From NCBI GenBank assembly GCA_027603065.1, contig JADGJP010000057.1:1-64000 (forward strand): 64,000 bases of DNA, in the 5' to 3' direction. The DNA is from Geranomyces variabilis. Lineage: Eukaryota; Chytridiomycota; Chytridiomycetes; Spizellomycetales; Powellomycetaceae. Below the pieces are notes generated by a model, which made no database searches, had not been told where the DNA came from, and was given only the letters and a program-made list of their open reading frames with translations. Numbering within the stretch: position 1 is the stretch's first letter; every line of letters begins with the position of its first letter. Both the position numbers and the translations under genes were made by a program. Shown one piece after another: positions 7,964 through 22,300 of this stretch.

Positions 7964-10900
7964 ATGGAAGCATCGTTGGGGCCTTCTGAAGACAATTTTG
8001 GGTATCGAAACATCTCGGGAGCGGCCGCCTTGCCGCCAAAAGCCCCAACGCTCGGCGCGACCGCCCCACGGCTGAGAAAGGCGCCCGTGGGCGGTGCCGG
8101 TGCCGCCGCAACCGCCGACGACATTGTAACCGGCTCGCTCGCCGTAGACCGCTCAGCTTTACTTACCCCGCCGTCGAGAAGACAGAGCCTTGCTCCTACA
8201 ATGGCAGGTACCAGCTCACCGCTGTCGGCTGGCCCGCCGAGCGCGTCCCTTGGAGGGAAAAACGCTCTCCCGCCATCTGCAACGCCGAGCAAGCGGACGC
8301 CCGCGCAGCTGGTCCTGCAGAATGTCTTTGCGCGCTTTGTTCGGACTGCAGAGATGAAAGTCAACACGCTGATATATACCCAGCCGCTGGTGAGGACTGC
8401 TGTGTGGAAAACCTGGTGCCCACTGTCTACCGCGCGTTGCGCGCGTATAATGAGTGATCCTCTGACGCCCTTGCGTGTTGTAGGACCGGGAAGTGGATCT
8501 GTTTGCTCCGATATGTGCCGGCGCGGACGCTTCGTTTGACTGTCTGCTCGAATCGATGGGCTCGGTGGCAAAGCACTGCCCAAAGCTCATGATTGATAGC
8601 ATCATGGTCTGGCGCAAGTCCAAAAGCGAAACGTCCGGCAACGAGGGGACTCGAAACATAACGGCGATATATCCGCATCTAAAGGGCAAAGATCTCGAGT
8701 ATATTGTCAAAGAGCGGAAATCACTGGTTTCGAATTTCATCCTCTGCCGGGTGCTCATCGCAATTGTACAGAGATTGACGAGGGATACGCTGCCGGATGA
8801 TCTAGAGGAAAAGCTGGAGGACATGGTTTTCGGGCAGTTGCGAAACGCGGACCCGGAGATGACTGTGCGATCGGTCAATAGGCAGGCCAACATTGACTTA
8901 TTTGCGGAGCTTGTGGGCGCCTTATCCAACATCCGTTTCTCCACGGTGAGCGGGAGGTTTATCACCGAGCTTAATAAGGCCTCGGCGGTAAAGGAAGGCA
9001 AGCTGGATTTGATCATCCGAAGCATGCGGTTTCTAAAGCTAAAGATCTATCCCATGGACGCGCTGGAAGATACTGCCGACTTTTTACAAACGTGTGCTGA
9101 GCTCTTTCAAAATGCTCACAGCACGCGGATCAAACACGCTTACGCCGAGGTTTTCGTGATGCTCCTCGAGCCCATCGCCGCGGTAGCTACAGCGGAGGTC
9201 AATCTCCCGGCGTGGATGAAAACGGTCGAGCTCATCTATCCGAAAGCGAGCAAAATGCTTGGCAAACCACGCCATCTGCAAGCTGCGCTTCCTCTCATCA
9301 GCACTCTGCTTTGCGTCTCAAGAAAGGACTTTTTCCACCGACATTGGGGTGATTTCACTGACCTCTGCTTCAAACAGCTGCGCGACAAGCAGTTGCGAAC
9401 GACAGCTCTCTCGTCGCTGACCCGGCTGATCTGGGTCTACCTGTTCCGGTGTAGCGAAACCTCGACGGCAAATGTTTACCGTCGCATAGAGTCAATGACA
9501 CGTATTCTGTTTCCCACCAACCGCCGCGGCGTCGTTCCCGCGGAGACTAGTTTGCAGGCCTTCATTCAGATCGTATACTTTGTGTGTGTGCGCTATCCCG
9601 AATACGGCATCGATAATATCTTGACCAATCTGCTGGGCATCGAGCACGGTGCGCCAATGCTCTCTGGCCCTGGCGCGACCCTCGCTACGTCCGCAGGGTC
9701 GCTTATAAACGCCTCGAGTGTGCTGACTGGCGGGAAGGATTATGCGAGCGCGGCAAACAGCGTCCCGAGCACATATCTCGACGATTGGACAACAAACACA
9801 ACTATGTCTGGAAGCACGCCAACGCTAGTAGGATCGAATATGGTGGTTGGGGACACCATTGTCAATCCCGAGCGGCTGATTATTGCGCTGCGGGCGTTTT
9901 TGCTGCTGCTTGCCGACATGGAGGAGGCTCTTGGTGGCGGTACCAAGGAGTCTAATGGCATCACCGCTGGTACGGTGTCTGCCGTCCATGGAAGCGCCAG
10001 CAAGGTCGTCGTTGAAGGCAAAGTCAACCTCGCCCCACCGCCTTTCCCACCGTCTGACACACACGTGGTCCTCAGTTATATCGATATTAACTTTTTGAAC
10101 AAGCTCCGCGATCGCAATGCCGGCACTGCGCGACGGGGCGATATCCGCGGGCTGCTCTCGGAAAGTATTGTCGCGCGGATGGGAACTAGCATGCGGGACT
10201 CAATGGACCGGTTCAACGATTCTCTAGGGACGGTGGCACTCGCGCTGGACAATCTGTGTGGGTGGTCGCTTTTGACGGACACGGGCATGCTCTCGACCAT
10301 TGCTGCACTCGGACCCACCGCAGGTGGCACTCTAGGTATCAGGCGAGGAAGTATCTCCGACACGGCCACCAGCACGGGATCCACCGGCGGTTCAGACAAA
10401 GAGACCCGCGCGAGCGTCGTCGATGTAGTGTCGCGCGACCGCCAGCTGCTTTTCGATTTGATCCACACGTATTTGGACTGCCTCCCGCGAATCGCGCCGA
10501 CCGGCCTTGGACCTGTCAAAGTCATTGAGCTGCTGAGTCGTTACGTTCTCCACGCTGACGATGGCATTCAGATTGCGGCACGAGACGCGCTGAAGCGAAT
10601 ATGTCAAATTTCTTCTCATGGGGATGCTGGGCACAGCAAATTTTGGAATTTTGGCGAAGGCAAGGGTGTCGCCAGCGAGGTTGTGCGCATCGTTGCGGAG
10701 ACTGGCGTTGCGATTTTGAACGACCGCTATGGTGATATTCTGGCTAATTTGTCGTTTGACGGCGCTCAAGGGGCAACGTGGGCGTTTACGACCAATTACA
10801 TCGCTTTGCTGGGAATATGGGTCAAACAGATTCAAGATTCACCGCAGATGTGGGACCCAATGGAGGCGGACTGGGTCGTGGAAGAGATTGAGAGCCGCGG

Positions 10901-13900
10901 ATTGCTGTTTCTTTGCTCGCTGGTGCCCTTTGTGCGGAGGCAGGCGCTCGTCATCTTGTCTCTCGCGGAAAAGTTTGAAGCCGCGCTCAAAGGTCGTGGT
11001 CCAGATTTTGAAGATCAGCTCGCGGGCATGTCAAAGGCCGAGGCGCGGCGACAAACATTGCGCCGGCAATCCCGAAACGATCTTCGACGGCGGTATACGC
11101 TACAACGCTCGCTTTTCAACCCGCACATGCAGGTGCGCCGGACGAGACTGGGTCGTATAATGGAGGAATGCGGTCCGGATCTGGTGCGCCGGCATTATCA
11201 CGATCCGGTTTTGGCCGCTTCCACGCGTAGCGAGCATCAAAAACTTCAACAGCAGCAACGACAGCAACAGTACCTGAACATCATGTCGGCCAAAGATACC
11301 CTTTTGCACGTGGCCGGATCTGATATCCCGCAGGACATGATTATTTGGGCTCGATGTTTTCCGGACCTGATCAAATGGTGCTTTCAGTACGCTAGTCCGC
11401 GGACGATGCAACTTTGCCTTCGCGATGTGTGTGCTCGGCTGCTGGTCCTCCAGCCGAGTTTGATTGCAGCCGCGGAGCAGACCACTTCAGGAACAAGTAG
11501 CAAAAGCAACACCAACATCACTGGCACCGTCAAGTGGGTGAATGACCGGACGGGCTTGGGGATCAGCGCAACATCTGGAAAGCCGAGCGCGCCTTCCTTG
11601 CTTCCACTGACTGACGAAATGGTTGATCAATGGAAAGTGCACATGGTGTACGCGTGCGCTTGCATTGAGATCAATCGCGCCGCGGACGGCGATGCCGGCT
11701 TGCACTCTGTAATTGGAGTTCGAGGCTCCTATCTGGACCGGTCACGCAACGAGCCAATGCCGCATGAGACGCCCACGCGCAACGGAAACGTCATGCTGCA
11801 ACCGATTGGATCAGGGCGGCAGCTTTTCCAGATGGTATTCCCGCTCATGTCTAGTGAGCGCTCGGCGATTAGACAAGCTGCCGTCACGTCGTTGGGGGCC
11901 ATCCATTGGCTCAGCTACCAAACCTTTCTGGAAGACGTGCAGCCGTATATGCGGTCAGTTGTCGACGACCTGCGAACGCGAGCCGCGCTCGCGCGCGGGG
12001 AGATCCGAGAAAGCTCTCGCAAGGCGGGATCCAGCCAGGCGTTGGCTCAGAGCGCGCAAACCAAGCGTTTTGAACGCGTCCGGATGGAGCTCACGCACGT
12101 CTTGTCCCTTGTCGCGGATTTTGTCACGCATGTGCAATATCGCCGGAATGAAACGCTCATGGCTGGCGTGATCACCTATGTGCGAGAACTTGCCCGCTTT
12201 CTGTCGGATCAGGATGTCCAGCTCGAGTGGGACCATCAGATGCTCAGATATTACTTTAGTGGCTTCATTGAGCGCTTCTATGATCACCTCGTTGCTGCGA
12301 TCGAGCAGCCGGTAGAAGCGCAAGGAGGCTATGGCGATCATCCGGAAAGAAAAGAGACTGTCGAGCAGTACCTTTCTTTTGATCTGCGGTTAGGACTTTT
12401 TCGATTGTTTGAAAAGTGGTGTGGCTACGGGCAATTTAGTAGCCGCACACGCGACCGCGAAGCCAAAATGATGCTCTCCATCCTCGATCAAGTAAAAGAC
12501 ATCCGCGAGCGTGGCGCCCTGACCTCGACGATGGAGGAGCAGCGCAAAGCACTCGAGACGGCGTCGCTCAAAGCCATGGCTGCGCTTTGCAAAGGCCCGG
12601 TGCTCAACACCCGCGACCCGGATCTCTCTTTTGAATTTCGAACGCTAGTTGCATGGATCGACTCAATTTTTTCATCCCCGGATGAAAAGTTTCATGTGAT
12701 TGCCCGCGCAGCCTTAGAAGCTCTTCTCACACACAACCGGATGAATGAGCAGCTCTTGATCGACGTCGTCCGGCAATGTTATGTTGGCGACATCAACAGC
12801 AACGTCACGCTAGGTTACTTTATGGCACTGGTGGATATCTTTGTACGCGAGGATGCGTACCCGTGCACGCCATCACGCATGTGCGCTCTCGCGCTGTACA
12901 AAATGGGCGATCCTAACCTGCATATCCGCCGCGGCGCTGTTCGCTTGCTACGCGCAATTGAAGACCGCTTCTGGGGCGACCGAACGGAGCGCGGCAAGTA
13001 CGGTGCGGTTAAAAATCTCGTCAAGGAATTTTTTGGCCCGCCACCACAACTGGAGGATCTCGAAGCGCACATGATGCAACGCGAATATGATCACGAAGGA
13101 TGGGATGATGAGGCTGCGATGATGGCCGCCATGGCACTTATTGATGAGGAGCACGCGACATATGAAGCCGCTGCTGTGACGAGTTCTTTGCCTATTGTGT
13201 ACAAGTATGCTCAGGCGTTGGTATCTGCGCGGCTTGCCAGTGAGCGTCTAGACTTGACTTTTGAGGTAAAGGAATGAGCACCTTGGAGGGCGGGCATGGG
13301 CAGCACTGATCTTTCATTTCCACGGTCCTCAACAGATGTTATCTGAAATGGTTCTTATGTGCAACATGGTCGCCACGGGTAATGGACTCAAGGCTGGGAA
13401 CCCACAAGGCGTCCGGGACATTTTGATATTTATGGTCCCTTGGGTACGCAACGTCGAGCTCGTCGGCTTGCCCTCAAAGCAGACCGGCGGGAACTCGTCA
13501 GTCCCGAAAACACCGACTGAAACGGTCCTCACCAACTTATTTTTCCTGACCGTCAAGTACGCGGATGAGCACGTTACAGAAATGGAACATATTTGGATGC
13601 AGCTGGTAGAGCCTGTACCAGTCGACAATGACTCGCCTCGATCCAGCGTCAGCGCGCCTTCTGAGGGTCTGCGGCACGGCCTTGCCGATGACGACACTCT
13701 TGCTATTATCGACCGGCATACCAACATTGCCGTCGAATTTCTGCTGGGCATCGGAGTCAAAAAGCGAAACCCTAAGTTTGTAACTCACGCCAAGAAGGTC
13801 ATGGTTTACTTGGCGAGGACCTCGGCTTGCGCTCAGCTTGTGGACGGCTTGATCGCTCGCATCACGCCAAAGAACCTCGTTCCTAGTGGTTTGGAGGATG

Positions 13901-16900
13901 GTGGTGGTGGCGGCGGCGGCGCTGCGTCTGATGCAAGGCCCGCTCCAATTGAGGTTGCCAAGCTGCAGAAAACTGCGCCTCAAACCGCCTTGTACATGGC
14001 CGACCTTGAGCAGGTTCTTGTCGACATGCCGAAACGCCCCGCGTTCTCTACCGGCCAGCTTGCGTGCGTGTTGCTTGTTGACCTTGCTGTCGAAGTTGGA
14101 GGAGCGTTGCGGCCGCACCTTGCGCTCTTGCTACACGTCATTTTTGTCCAGCTGGACCATTTCATTACCCTCATATGCGAGCAGAATCGGCTACTGCTTA
14201 TCAACATCATTCAGTCAACTGTTCCACGCGACGTAGCAGGCGAGCATATCGACACGGTTCACGCGGCGCTGAGCTTGAAAGAGGGCAAGCGTTTATGGGC
14301 GTACGAGGACGTAACGCCCAAAAACCCCGACATTGAGTCACAGCACCAGCTGGGAGCCCTGGTCGTCGATGTGCTGGACTTATTTCTGGTGGTAGACCCG
14401 GAGCTCGCACAGACGTGGGGTGAGACGGCGCTGGCGTGGGGCACCAGCTGCCCAGTTCGCCATGTAGCGTGCCGCTCGCTACAAATTTTCCGCACGCTCA
14501 TGCCAGCGTTTAGTCAGCGCATGCTTGGAGAGCTCCTCCAGCGTCTGGCCAACACTCTTGCAGACCCGACAGAGGAAATTCAGGGCTTTGCGTTGGAGAT
14601 AATCACAACCCTCAGTGCTATGATCGACAGCCTGGACCGATCACGTCTTGTCATGTTCCCGCAATTCTTCTGGGCGGCTATCGCGTGCATCCACTCACCT
14701 CATGAATGGGAGTTCTCTGAAGGCGTTGCGCTTGTTGAGAAGATTTTACAGAAGTTGGACGTGCACGACCCGGCGTGTCGCAACATCCTGCTCATCAATC
14801 TACCATCAAAGTGGAAAGGACAATTCAGGGGTCTGCAGCCGCTCCTCATGCGCGGCCTTTGCTCGTCGTCGACTGAAAAGCATTGCTTGCGCATTATCAA
14901 CTCGCTCGTCAGTTTGGCGGATCCCGCTTTGGTGGAGACTTCGAACTCGCGTGTGCTGTTTGCTTTACTGTCAAACTTGCCAAGATGGTTGCACTGCTTT
15001 GAAGCCGACTATGGCTCTGATGGTGGAAGGGAGGCTGGCGTCACGCCAACTGAATGTATGGCAACAGCACAGGCTCTCGCGGAGTTTGCCGGTGTGCTCG
15101 GTCATCAGGGCTTCTCGCGGTTACTCTCTTCGTACGCCAAACGAAAATTGCGCACAAAGGACGACTTTCTTCATCAGTTCATGTCCTTGCTAACGGACGC
15201 CTTTTTCCCGATGCACGAGGCGGAAGCGTTGCAATTCCTCATGGGTCTGCTGTCAAACTCGCACCACTTTTATCGTCGGAGCGTGCTGGCAGTCATTAAG
15301 ATCATGCTACCATCGCTTGGTACCGGGCGCACCACGCCGTCGATGCTCGGCGCCGTCGCAGCGCCTCCACTAGCGCTCAACACAATTGACGAAGAGCTCA
15401 TTGCACCGCTTCTGGCGATATTGCAAACGGATCTGGCTGCCGAGGCGCTCGACGTGCTTGACGAAACGTTGTCAGGAACAATATCCATCGGAGAGTCTAA
15501 CTTGCGACTGGTTTTCGGAGGCAGGAGCATTTACAAGATTGTCCGAGAAGGGGTTCCGATGGACAATTCTGACGGAGTGCATGACGACGGCAGTGGAAGC
15601 GGCACAGCTAATGAGCGGAGCACCAGCAGCGCTGGGTGGCGGGTCAAGGATTTTGCCACAAGCGCCAAAGTCGCACGCTACAACATGACCGGAGTAGCAT
15701 CAACCTGTGGAGGTGGCCGTGATCTTTACTCAACTACTGGCGCTGCGGGAGGGAAGCACCGCGACGGGTACACCGGTCGCTCCGACTCCAGCATGCGCGC
15801 GAGCCCTGCCAGTACTGTTTTGGTGGGCGGCAGCACGCGCCGCGCCCCGCAAAGCGCGCCTGATCTTGGAGAAGTCCCAGGCGTACCTTCTTCGCTTGCG
15901 GACGAAACGCTGGACCTATGGGCCATGGATGACCTTGACGGCGAGCTGCTGAACACGCTCAATGATCTAGACGCCTTTTTTGGTCGTGACGACGACTACG
16001 AGGTCGAGTTTGGACACCCGCCAGGTGTATCACGCGCGACTCTCTCTACGGTGGATTCCACATCGAAGCGTTTTAGCACGGCGTCCTCTGATGCGGTGTC
16101 GTCATCCGACGTCCTGAATGTCCCGGACGCTAAAGACTTTTACCAAACGTTTGAGGAGGAGCCAACTACAAATTCTGCACCACCACCCGGCCCAGTACGC
16201 AAAGCCTCCCTAAACTCTGTTTTGAGCGAAGTGTCGTATACGACCGAGCCGCCCGGCGCGGGCATGACGCGTGACGTGTCAATGTCCTCGTTGTTTGTCA
16301 ACGGTATTCTGGGCGAGTATTACGGAGACGGAACAGCGACTGATGGTGAACCAGCTGGACAGAATCCCCGCCGACCGCAGCAGGAGCCATCGCGTTTGAG
16401 ACACGCCGTCCATCCCGCGCCTGCGCCTCACGTCAGTCCTGCACGTCGCCTTCTTTCCCATCCAGATGCTCGTGCATATGTCACTTTCCGTGTCAAAATG
16501 AGCTACACGCAGCTCGTGCAAGATACAGAATTTGCTCACTGGCTTCGCCACGACTTGTCCCAGCCCTTGCGTGTCGACGTTGCTCGGTTAGTGGTTGACA
16601 AGGTCGAAGCGGATCCAGCAGCCACAGAGAGCGATCCGGGGGTGCTTGTAACTGTCATGATTCAGAGCGGTGAAGAAATCGACGCCAGCATGGGTGGGGT
16701 GGTGAGCGCGGCATATGCAGAAGATTTGGCCGCATTGATATTTGGTTCAGGAGACGCAGGTGAGGATGACGTGCGTGATAGGGAGCTCCTTGAGGAGGGT
16801 GTTATCACGCATAACCTGGATCGGACGTGGAAGCCCGAGATTTTATTGGGATTCATGGGCATTACGGTCCCATACCTGGCGGAGGGTTTGCGTTACGAAT

Positions 16901-17864
16901 TACCGCACCGCCACCGGCTTCTACGGGCTGCGACTCTGGCTCATGCTCAACCTCCTCCGCCGCCGCAGTCGCCGTCAAACTCGGCTGGGCTGGTTCCGCC
17001 TCCACGAGGTGTAACCAGGGATCTTGCAGCATTGCAGCGAGGGACCGCGCGCTCTCCTGCGTCGTCGCCTCTCCCGCCGGCGCCAGAGTCCCCGTGGCCG
17101 GATCGCAGCAACGAGAGCATGTCTTCGGAGGCGACCGTAAAGCCACTGTCATCCTCGCGCCCGCCTTTGCCGACGCCGCCGCCGCTCACCCTCGATTCTG
17201 CGGCCGAGCTTTTGCGGATTTTCCCTGCGTCATTCGAGCTCGCCGTTCAGCTTGTCGAAGACTGGATTGGCTTTGCCTCCGACTTGCTGTCCGCAGAAGA
17301 CGCGAACGGCATTCAACAATCGTCCCTTCGCGCGGCTTTGGATCTCATGTCGCGTCTTTTTGCCGACCATCATCATGCCAACGGCGAGGAATACAATGGG
17401 AGCGAAGGTCACTACCGACCGATCTCGGATGGAGAGGAAACTGGCAGCGCTGCCGCGGCGCGGCTTATTGCCCGCCAGCGCGATGACCCGGCTTTCATCG
17501 CGAGATTTATCGCGGCCCGTGCGCGCCACGTTGAGACGATGAACACGGGAGTCAAAACTTATCTGGCAACACGTCATGCCATGAGCGAGCAAGAAGAGAG
17601 CGACGCTGCTCGTTCTGTCGTTCCCGTCGATTTTCGCGCGGCGGTTGGGCTTGCGCGCAGCCTACTTGAGCTCTACGTTGAGGTGCTCCGATTGCAAGCG
17701 CTCCTGGAGATCTTTTTGGACGTGCCTCCAGTGAGTTTGCCATATGCTGCGGCGTTCATCCTCTGCAGCGTGCCTGCCTAACCAACCATTTTCTATTCTC
17801 GCAGGAACCGCGCAATCGAGAGCTCATCGCCGCGGAGCAATGTCTGCTCAACCTTCCCTCATAG
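7964..17864 (+). CDS. TAO3: TAO3/Mor2/Furry cell-morphogenesis scaffold
   Basis: Exons 7964-8389, 8484-13265, 13336-17730 and 17805-17864 give 3,220 aa. After a Pro/Ala-rich N-terminus of about 120 residues comes the conserved start of the Furry/Mor2 family (VLQNVFARFV, then DLFAPICAGADASFDCLLES). Long stretches of HEAT/Armadillo-like helices make up the N-terminal, middle and C-terminal morphogenesis domains. A low-complexity Ser/Asp-rich region covers roughly residues 2,400-2,700. In yeasts this scaffold binds the NDR kinase Cbk1/Orb6 and Mob2 in the RAM/MOR network, controlling polarised growth and cell separation. The protein is longer than yeast Tao3 (2,376 aa) and nearer to animal Furry. 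All joins keep frame; the last exon codes only 19 residues. Confidence 0.92.
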
Positions 17865-18612
17865 CTGCCCCACTGCCTCACCGTACGCACCTTAGGATTA
17901 CAAACTGCTGATCTCTAGTTATCTTTGCGCTCTGATCGTACACTTCCCTGCACGCTACACTTTTTCTTGTATAATCTTTCGCTTGTGTTTTTATTCTGTC
18001 TATTTGTACATTTAGTTACGTCAATACACTGGGCAGGTAGCGCCGTTTCAATCATCAGCAGCCGGATCCAAGAATGCACTGGGGAATCGAAAAGCGACGT
18101 ACATTAATCATGCGGTGACCATGCGACGGCTATAGGGAGGATCTCCTGTGAAAAGTCCAGTGTGATAAAGTACTGATTAGAACCCCATTCCAAACATGTA
18201 TAAGTAGAAGAAATAACAACCCTCCAAACTTCAAACATCCGCAAATATGCAAAAGCATCCGATTATCATTCACCGTGCCACTATCACGTCCAACACCATA
18301 TGCCACTCCTCCCCCTACCTCACCATCATCAATACATATTCTATTACATTAACTATACCTACATATTATATCCTCTAAATTCACTTGACCTCTAATTTGC
18401 TTTGCAGGAAAATACGCTCCTCATTTTACACAGCCAGTGCTATATCACACAATGTCATACAGTATATCTTGCACAGTGTGACACAATGCGCAGCCACATG
18501 CTTAATACATAATACATTTACATACGTGGCTTTTTATTAAATCACTGCACCTAAGAACATATCACAAGCAACTTAGTAACTTATAATGAAATAATGAGCT
18601 CCACGGTATCAA
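17865..18612. other. AT-rich, locally G-poor intergenic region
   Basis: 748 bp without a supported gene between TAO3 and the tRNA. Base use differs from the flanks: it is AT-rich, and about 18,290-18,385 has almost no G on the plus strand. It includes the TAO3 3' end. Confidence 0.55.
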
Positions 18613-18684
18613 TCCCTCGTGGTCCAACGGTTAGGATTTCACGCTTTCACCGTGACGGCCAGGGTTCGACTCCCTGCGGGGGAG
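18613..18684 (+). tRNA. tRNA-Glu (anticodon TTC)
   Basis: A 72-nt cloverleaf. The acceptor stem pairs TCCCTCG with CGGGGGA (one G-T wobble), with discriminator G. The D arm is GGTCCAACGGTTAGGAT. The anticodon loop CTTTCAC carries TTC, and the T arm is AGGGTTCGACTCCCT. There is no intron. A T-run terminator follows. All features fit eukaryotic tRNA-Glu. Confidence 0.95.
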
Positions 18685-18706
18685 AGTTTGAGGTTTACAG
18701 CCTTTC

Positions 18707-18717
18707 TTTTTTGTTTT
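18707..18717 (+). terminator. Pol III T-run terminator of tRNA-Glu
   Basis: TTTTTTGTTTT begins 23 bp after the mature tRNA end, as expected for RNA polymerase III termination. Confidence 0.75.
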
Positions 18718-19378
18718 CGAAAACAGATCAAGGGCAACATTGTGGATGTATCAAAATGTTGTATTTGACGCAGAAGGCCGTCTGAGAACGCCGAGGTAAC
18801 CTGTGCCTGTCGTCACCGACTTGGGCAAAGTCAGTCACATGATGAGATGTGAGTCATAGTGAGCAAGCCCCCCGGTGGCGGGGAATTTCCTGTCTGCATA
18901 GTGCGGGCGGCCCAAGACAAAGAAGGCCCAGGTGGCGCCGTGACGAGGTCTTTTAAAACTAACACAAAGAGTGGTGTGAGATAATTGACATTACAGGCTA
19001 ATGGTCGTGACACATCCTGCATCATACACCTCAACTCTGATCAACGCGGGTCGGTGTAACTGTCGGGCTCAACGTTAATTGACGTGTAGCGTTCCCCACT
19101 CACTCCTTGGTAGTCAAGGTGCGACAGTCGGCTGAAGAGGGACGTACCGCCGTGTCAAAGCTTTCCGACAGCTCGGCAGCCCAGACAGACAGCAACAGGC
19201 CAAAGTAAGCTGTCCGTCGCAACCGCAACTGCCGAAAGGTTACAAAGGCGGAAAATATATAATATTGTAGAAAAATATGTATGTAGAAAAAGAGAAGGGA
19301 GAGGAAATGCACAGAATGAAAGCGAATGTGGGAAAAAAAAACATGATGTATATAGCGCGTGTGGCTCTGCTGCCTTTT
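18718..19378. other. Intergenic region between tRNA-Glu and the GLT1 3' end
   Basis: About 660 bp with no supported gene. It holds the 3' flank of GLT1, which is transcribed towards it. Confidence 0.5.
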
Positions 19379-22300
19379 TCACGCAACCCCAGCCGTGCCG
19401 CCCCGCCCATCGCTGGCCCACGCCAGCGCAACACCCTCCAACACCTCCAACGGCCGCTGCTCAATACCGCCACACACAGGCAAGCGCGTATTGCCCATCA
19501 AATACACATCAACCTCGCGCGCGGCCTGCCTGCCTTCATTAATGCCCCACACAATCAGACTCTGCCCGCGCCGCACATCGCCCGCGGCAAACACGCCCGG
19601 AATGTTGGTCGCGTACGATCCCTTGGGCGTGACGACGTTGCTCGTGCGTGCGTCTTGCCGTACCGCGAGCGACTCGACGACTTCCTTCTCGGGACCGAGG
19701 AAACCCATGGCGATCAGGACGAGGTCGGCGGGGAAGAAGCGGTCAGAGCCAGGCACTTCGCGCATGGCCCAAGCGCCGCCCTTGGATTCGTCTCGTGTCC
19801 ACTCGACGCGGATCGTGTTGATTCCCTTGACGTGGCCGTTGCCGTCGCTGACAAACTCCTTGGTCAGCACGCAGTACTCGCGCGGGTCGCGCCCGTGGTG
19901 CACGGCGACCTCTGCGTGGCCGTAGTCGACTTTGAATACGCGAGGGAAAGTCGGCCACGGGTTGTCGCGCGCACGCTTTGCCGGCGGTTGTGGCAAAAGC
20001 TCAAAGTTGACGATGCTGCTCGCGCCGTGCCGGAGCGATGTAGCAATACAGTCGCAGCCCGTGTCGCCGCCACCAATGACAACGACGTTTTTGCCCTTGG
20101 CGGAGAGGTAGTCGCCGTTCTTGAGGTCAGAGTCCAGCAACGATTTCGTGTTGCGTTGCAAAAACTCCATCGCAAAGTGGATGCCGTCCAGCTGGCGGTT
20201 GGGCACAGGCAGGTCGCGCGGCCATGTCGCCCCCATTGCGAGAAGCAGCACATCGTTTTCGTCCTTGATCTGCGATGCAGACACATTCTTGCCCACGTGC
20301 GCGTTTGTGACAAAGTCGACGCCCTCGGCCGCGAGCAGATCGACGCGGCGCTGCACAACGCCCTTGTCGAGCTTCATGTTGGGGATGCCGTACATGAGCA
20401 ACCCACCAATGCGGTCGTTGCGCTCGTACACCGTGACTTGGTGTCCAGCCTTATTGAGCTGGTCCGCTGCCGCAAGACCCGCAGGGCCCGAGCCGACAAT
20501 TGCCACCCGCTTGCCCGTGCGGTGCTTTGGCGGGTTGGGCACAATCCAGCCCTCGGCGAAACCCCGGTCGATAATCGCGCACTCGATGCTCTTGATACTG
20601 ACGGGAAGCTCGTTGATGCCCAGAACGCATGCACCCTCGCACGGCGCGGGACACACGCGGCCGGTAAACTCGGGGAAGTTGTTGGTCATCAGCAACCGGT
20701 CCAGCGCCTCTTGCCATTGGTCCTTGAATACAAGCTCGTTCCACTTGGGAATAATGTTGCCGATCGGGCATCCGTTGTCGCTTTGGCAAAATGGCACGCC
20801 GCAGTCCATGCATCGCGCAGCCTGCACTTTCAGGTCCTCCGGGTCGAGCCGCGCGTTAATCTCCTTCCAGTCCTTGGTACGTTTCTTGGGGTTGCGGTAT
20901 CGGTCGCCTTGCCGCTTGTACTTCATGAATCCGCGCAGCTTGTCAACAACCTCGGCGCGTCGGACAACCATCGCTTCGTCCGGCACGCTGTCTTCCAAGT
21001 CGCCAAGTTTGGGCTCGCGGCGTGCAGGCGGTTCGGCGGGTGGGGCAGCAATCTCGGGCCGCGCAAGGCCCAACGAGCCTTCCTTCTCCGCAACCTTCTT
21101 GGCCAGCGCGTTCTTGTAGTCGCGCGGGAACACCTTGACGAACCGTGGGAGCGTCTTGTGCCACGCGGAGAGAACACGCTTGGCGACTCCAGACCCCGTC
21201 AGCACCGCGTGCTCTTCCACAAGGTCCTTCAACCACTTGACTTCCTCTGTGTCGTTTACGCGCTCGAGGTCAACCATCTCTGGGTTGCAGCACGCTGGTC
21301 CAAACCGCTCGTCTAGGTCCAAGACGTATGCGATTCCACCGCTCATTCCAGCGGCAAAGTTGCGCCCGACAGGGCCCAGGACAACGATTCGTCCACCAGT
21401 CATGTACTCGCAACCGTGGTCGCCCGCGCCCTCGACAACAGCCGTCGCGCCCGAGTTCCGCACCGCGAACCGCTCCGCAGCGACTCCAGAAAAGAATGCA
21501 CGGCCGCCCGTTGCGCCGTACAGACACACATTGCCGACGATAATGTTTTCCTCGGCTTTGAATGGCGAATTCTTGGGCGGGTAGACAACAATCTGGCCGC
21601 CAGACAAGCCCTTGCCGACGTAATCGTTCGCGTCACCCTCCAGCTCAATCGACACGCCGGGAGCAAGGAACGCGCCGAGCGACTGGCCCGCGGAGCCCGT
21701 CAGCTTGATCTTGATCGTCCCGTCCGGCAAGCCGTTCTCGCCGTGCCGCTTCGAGACCTCGTAAGACAGCGTCGCGCCGAGCGCGCGGTCCGTGTTGACC
21801 ACTTCGGCGGTGATCTCCACCGGCCGTCGGGCCTCGAGCGCCCGCTTGGCTTGCTCGATCAAACGGTTGTCGAGACGCAAGTCCAGCTTGTGGTCCTGCT
21901 TCTTGATGTTGTGCGTCGCCGCTCCCGGGCGGAGTGTGAATGCTGGCGTAAGCACGGGAGTCAAGTCGAGGTTCCTCGTCTTGGGATTCTTGACCGACTC
22001 GTTTACCATCAAAAAGTCTGTCCGCCCGACCATCTCGTCGATGGTGTGGAAACCCATCTTGGCCATGATCGCACGAAGCTCTTCAGCGACATAGTAGAAA
22101 AAGTTGATTACATCTTCTGGCTGGCCAGCGAATTTCTTGCGCAGTTCCGGGTCCTGCGTCGCAACGCCGACCGCGCACGTGTTGAGCTGGCACCGCCGAA
22201 GCATCACGCATCCCATCGCGATCAGCGGCGCAGTCGCAAATCCCCACTCCTCGGCTCCCAACAAGCACGCAACGGCGACATCGCGGCCCGTCTTGATCTG

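Noticed and set aside
19277-21316. Long plus-strand frame of 679 codons opposite GLT1
   Set aside because: It is a mirror of the GC-rich GLT1 codons; GLT1 motifs are intact on the minus strand.
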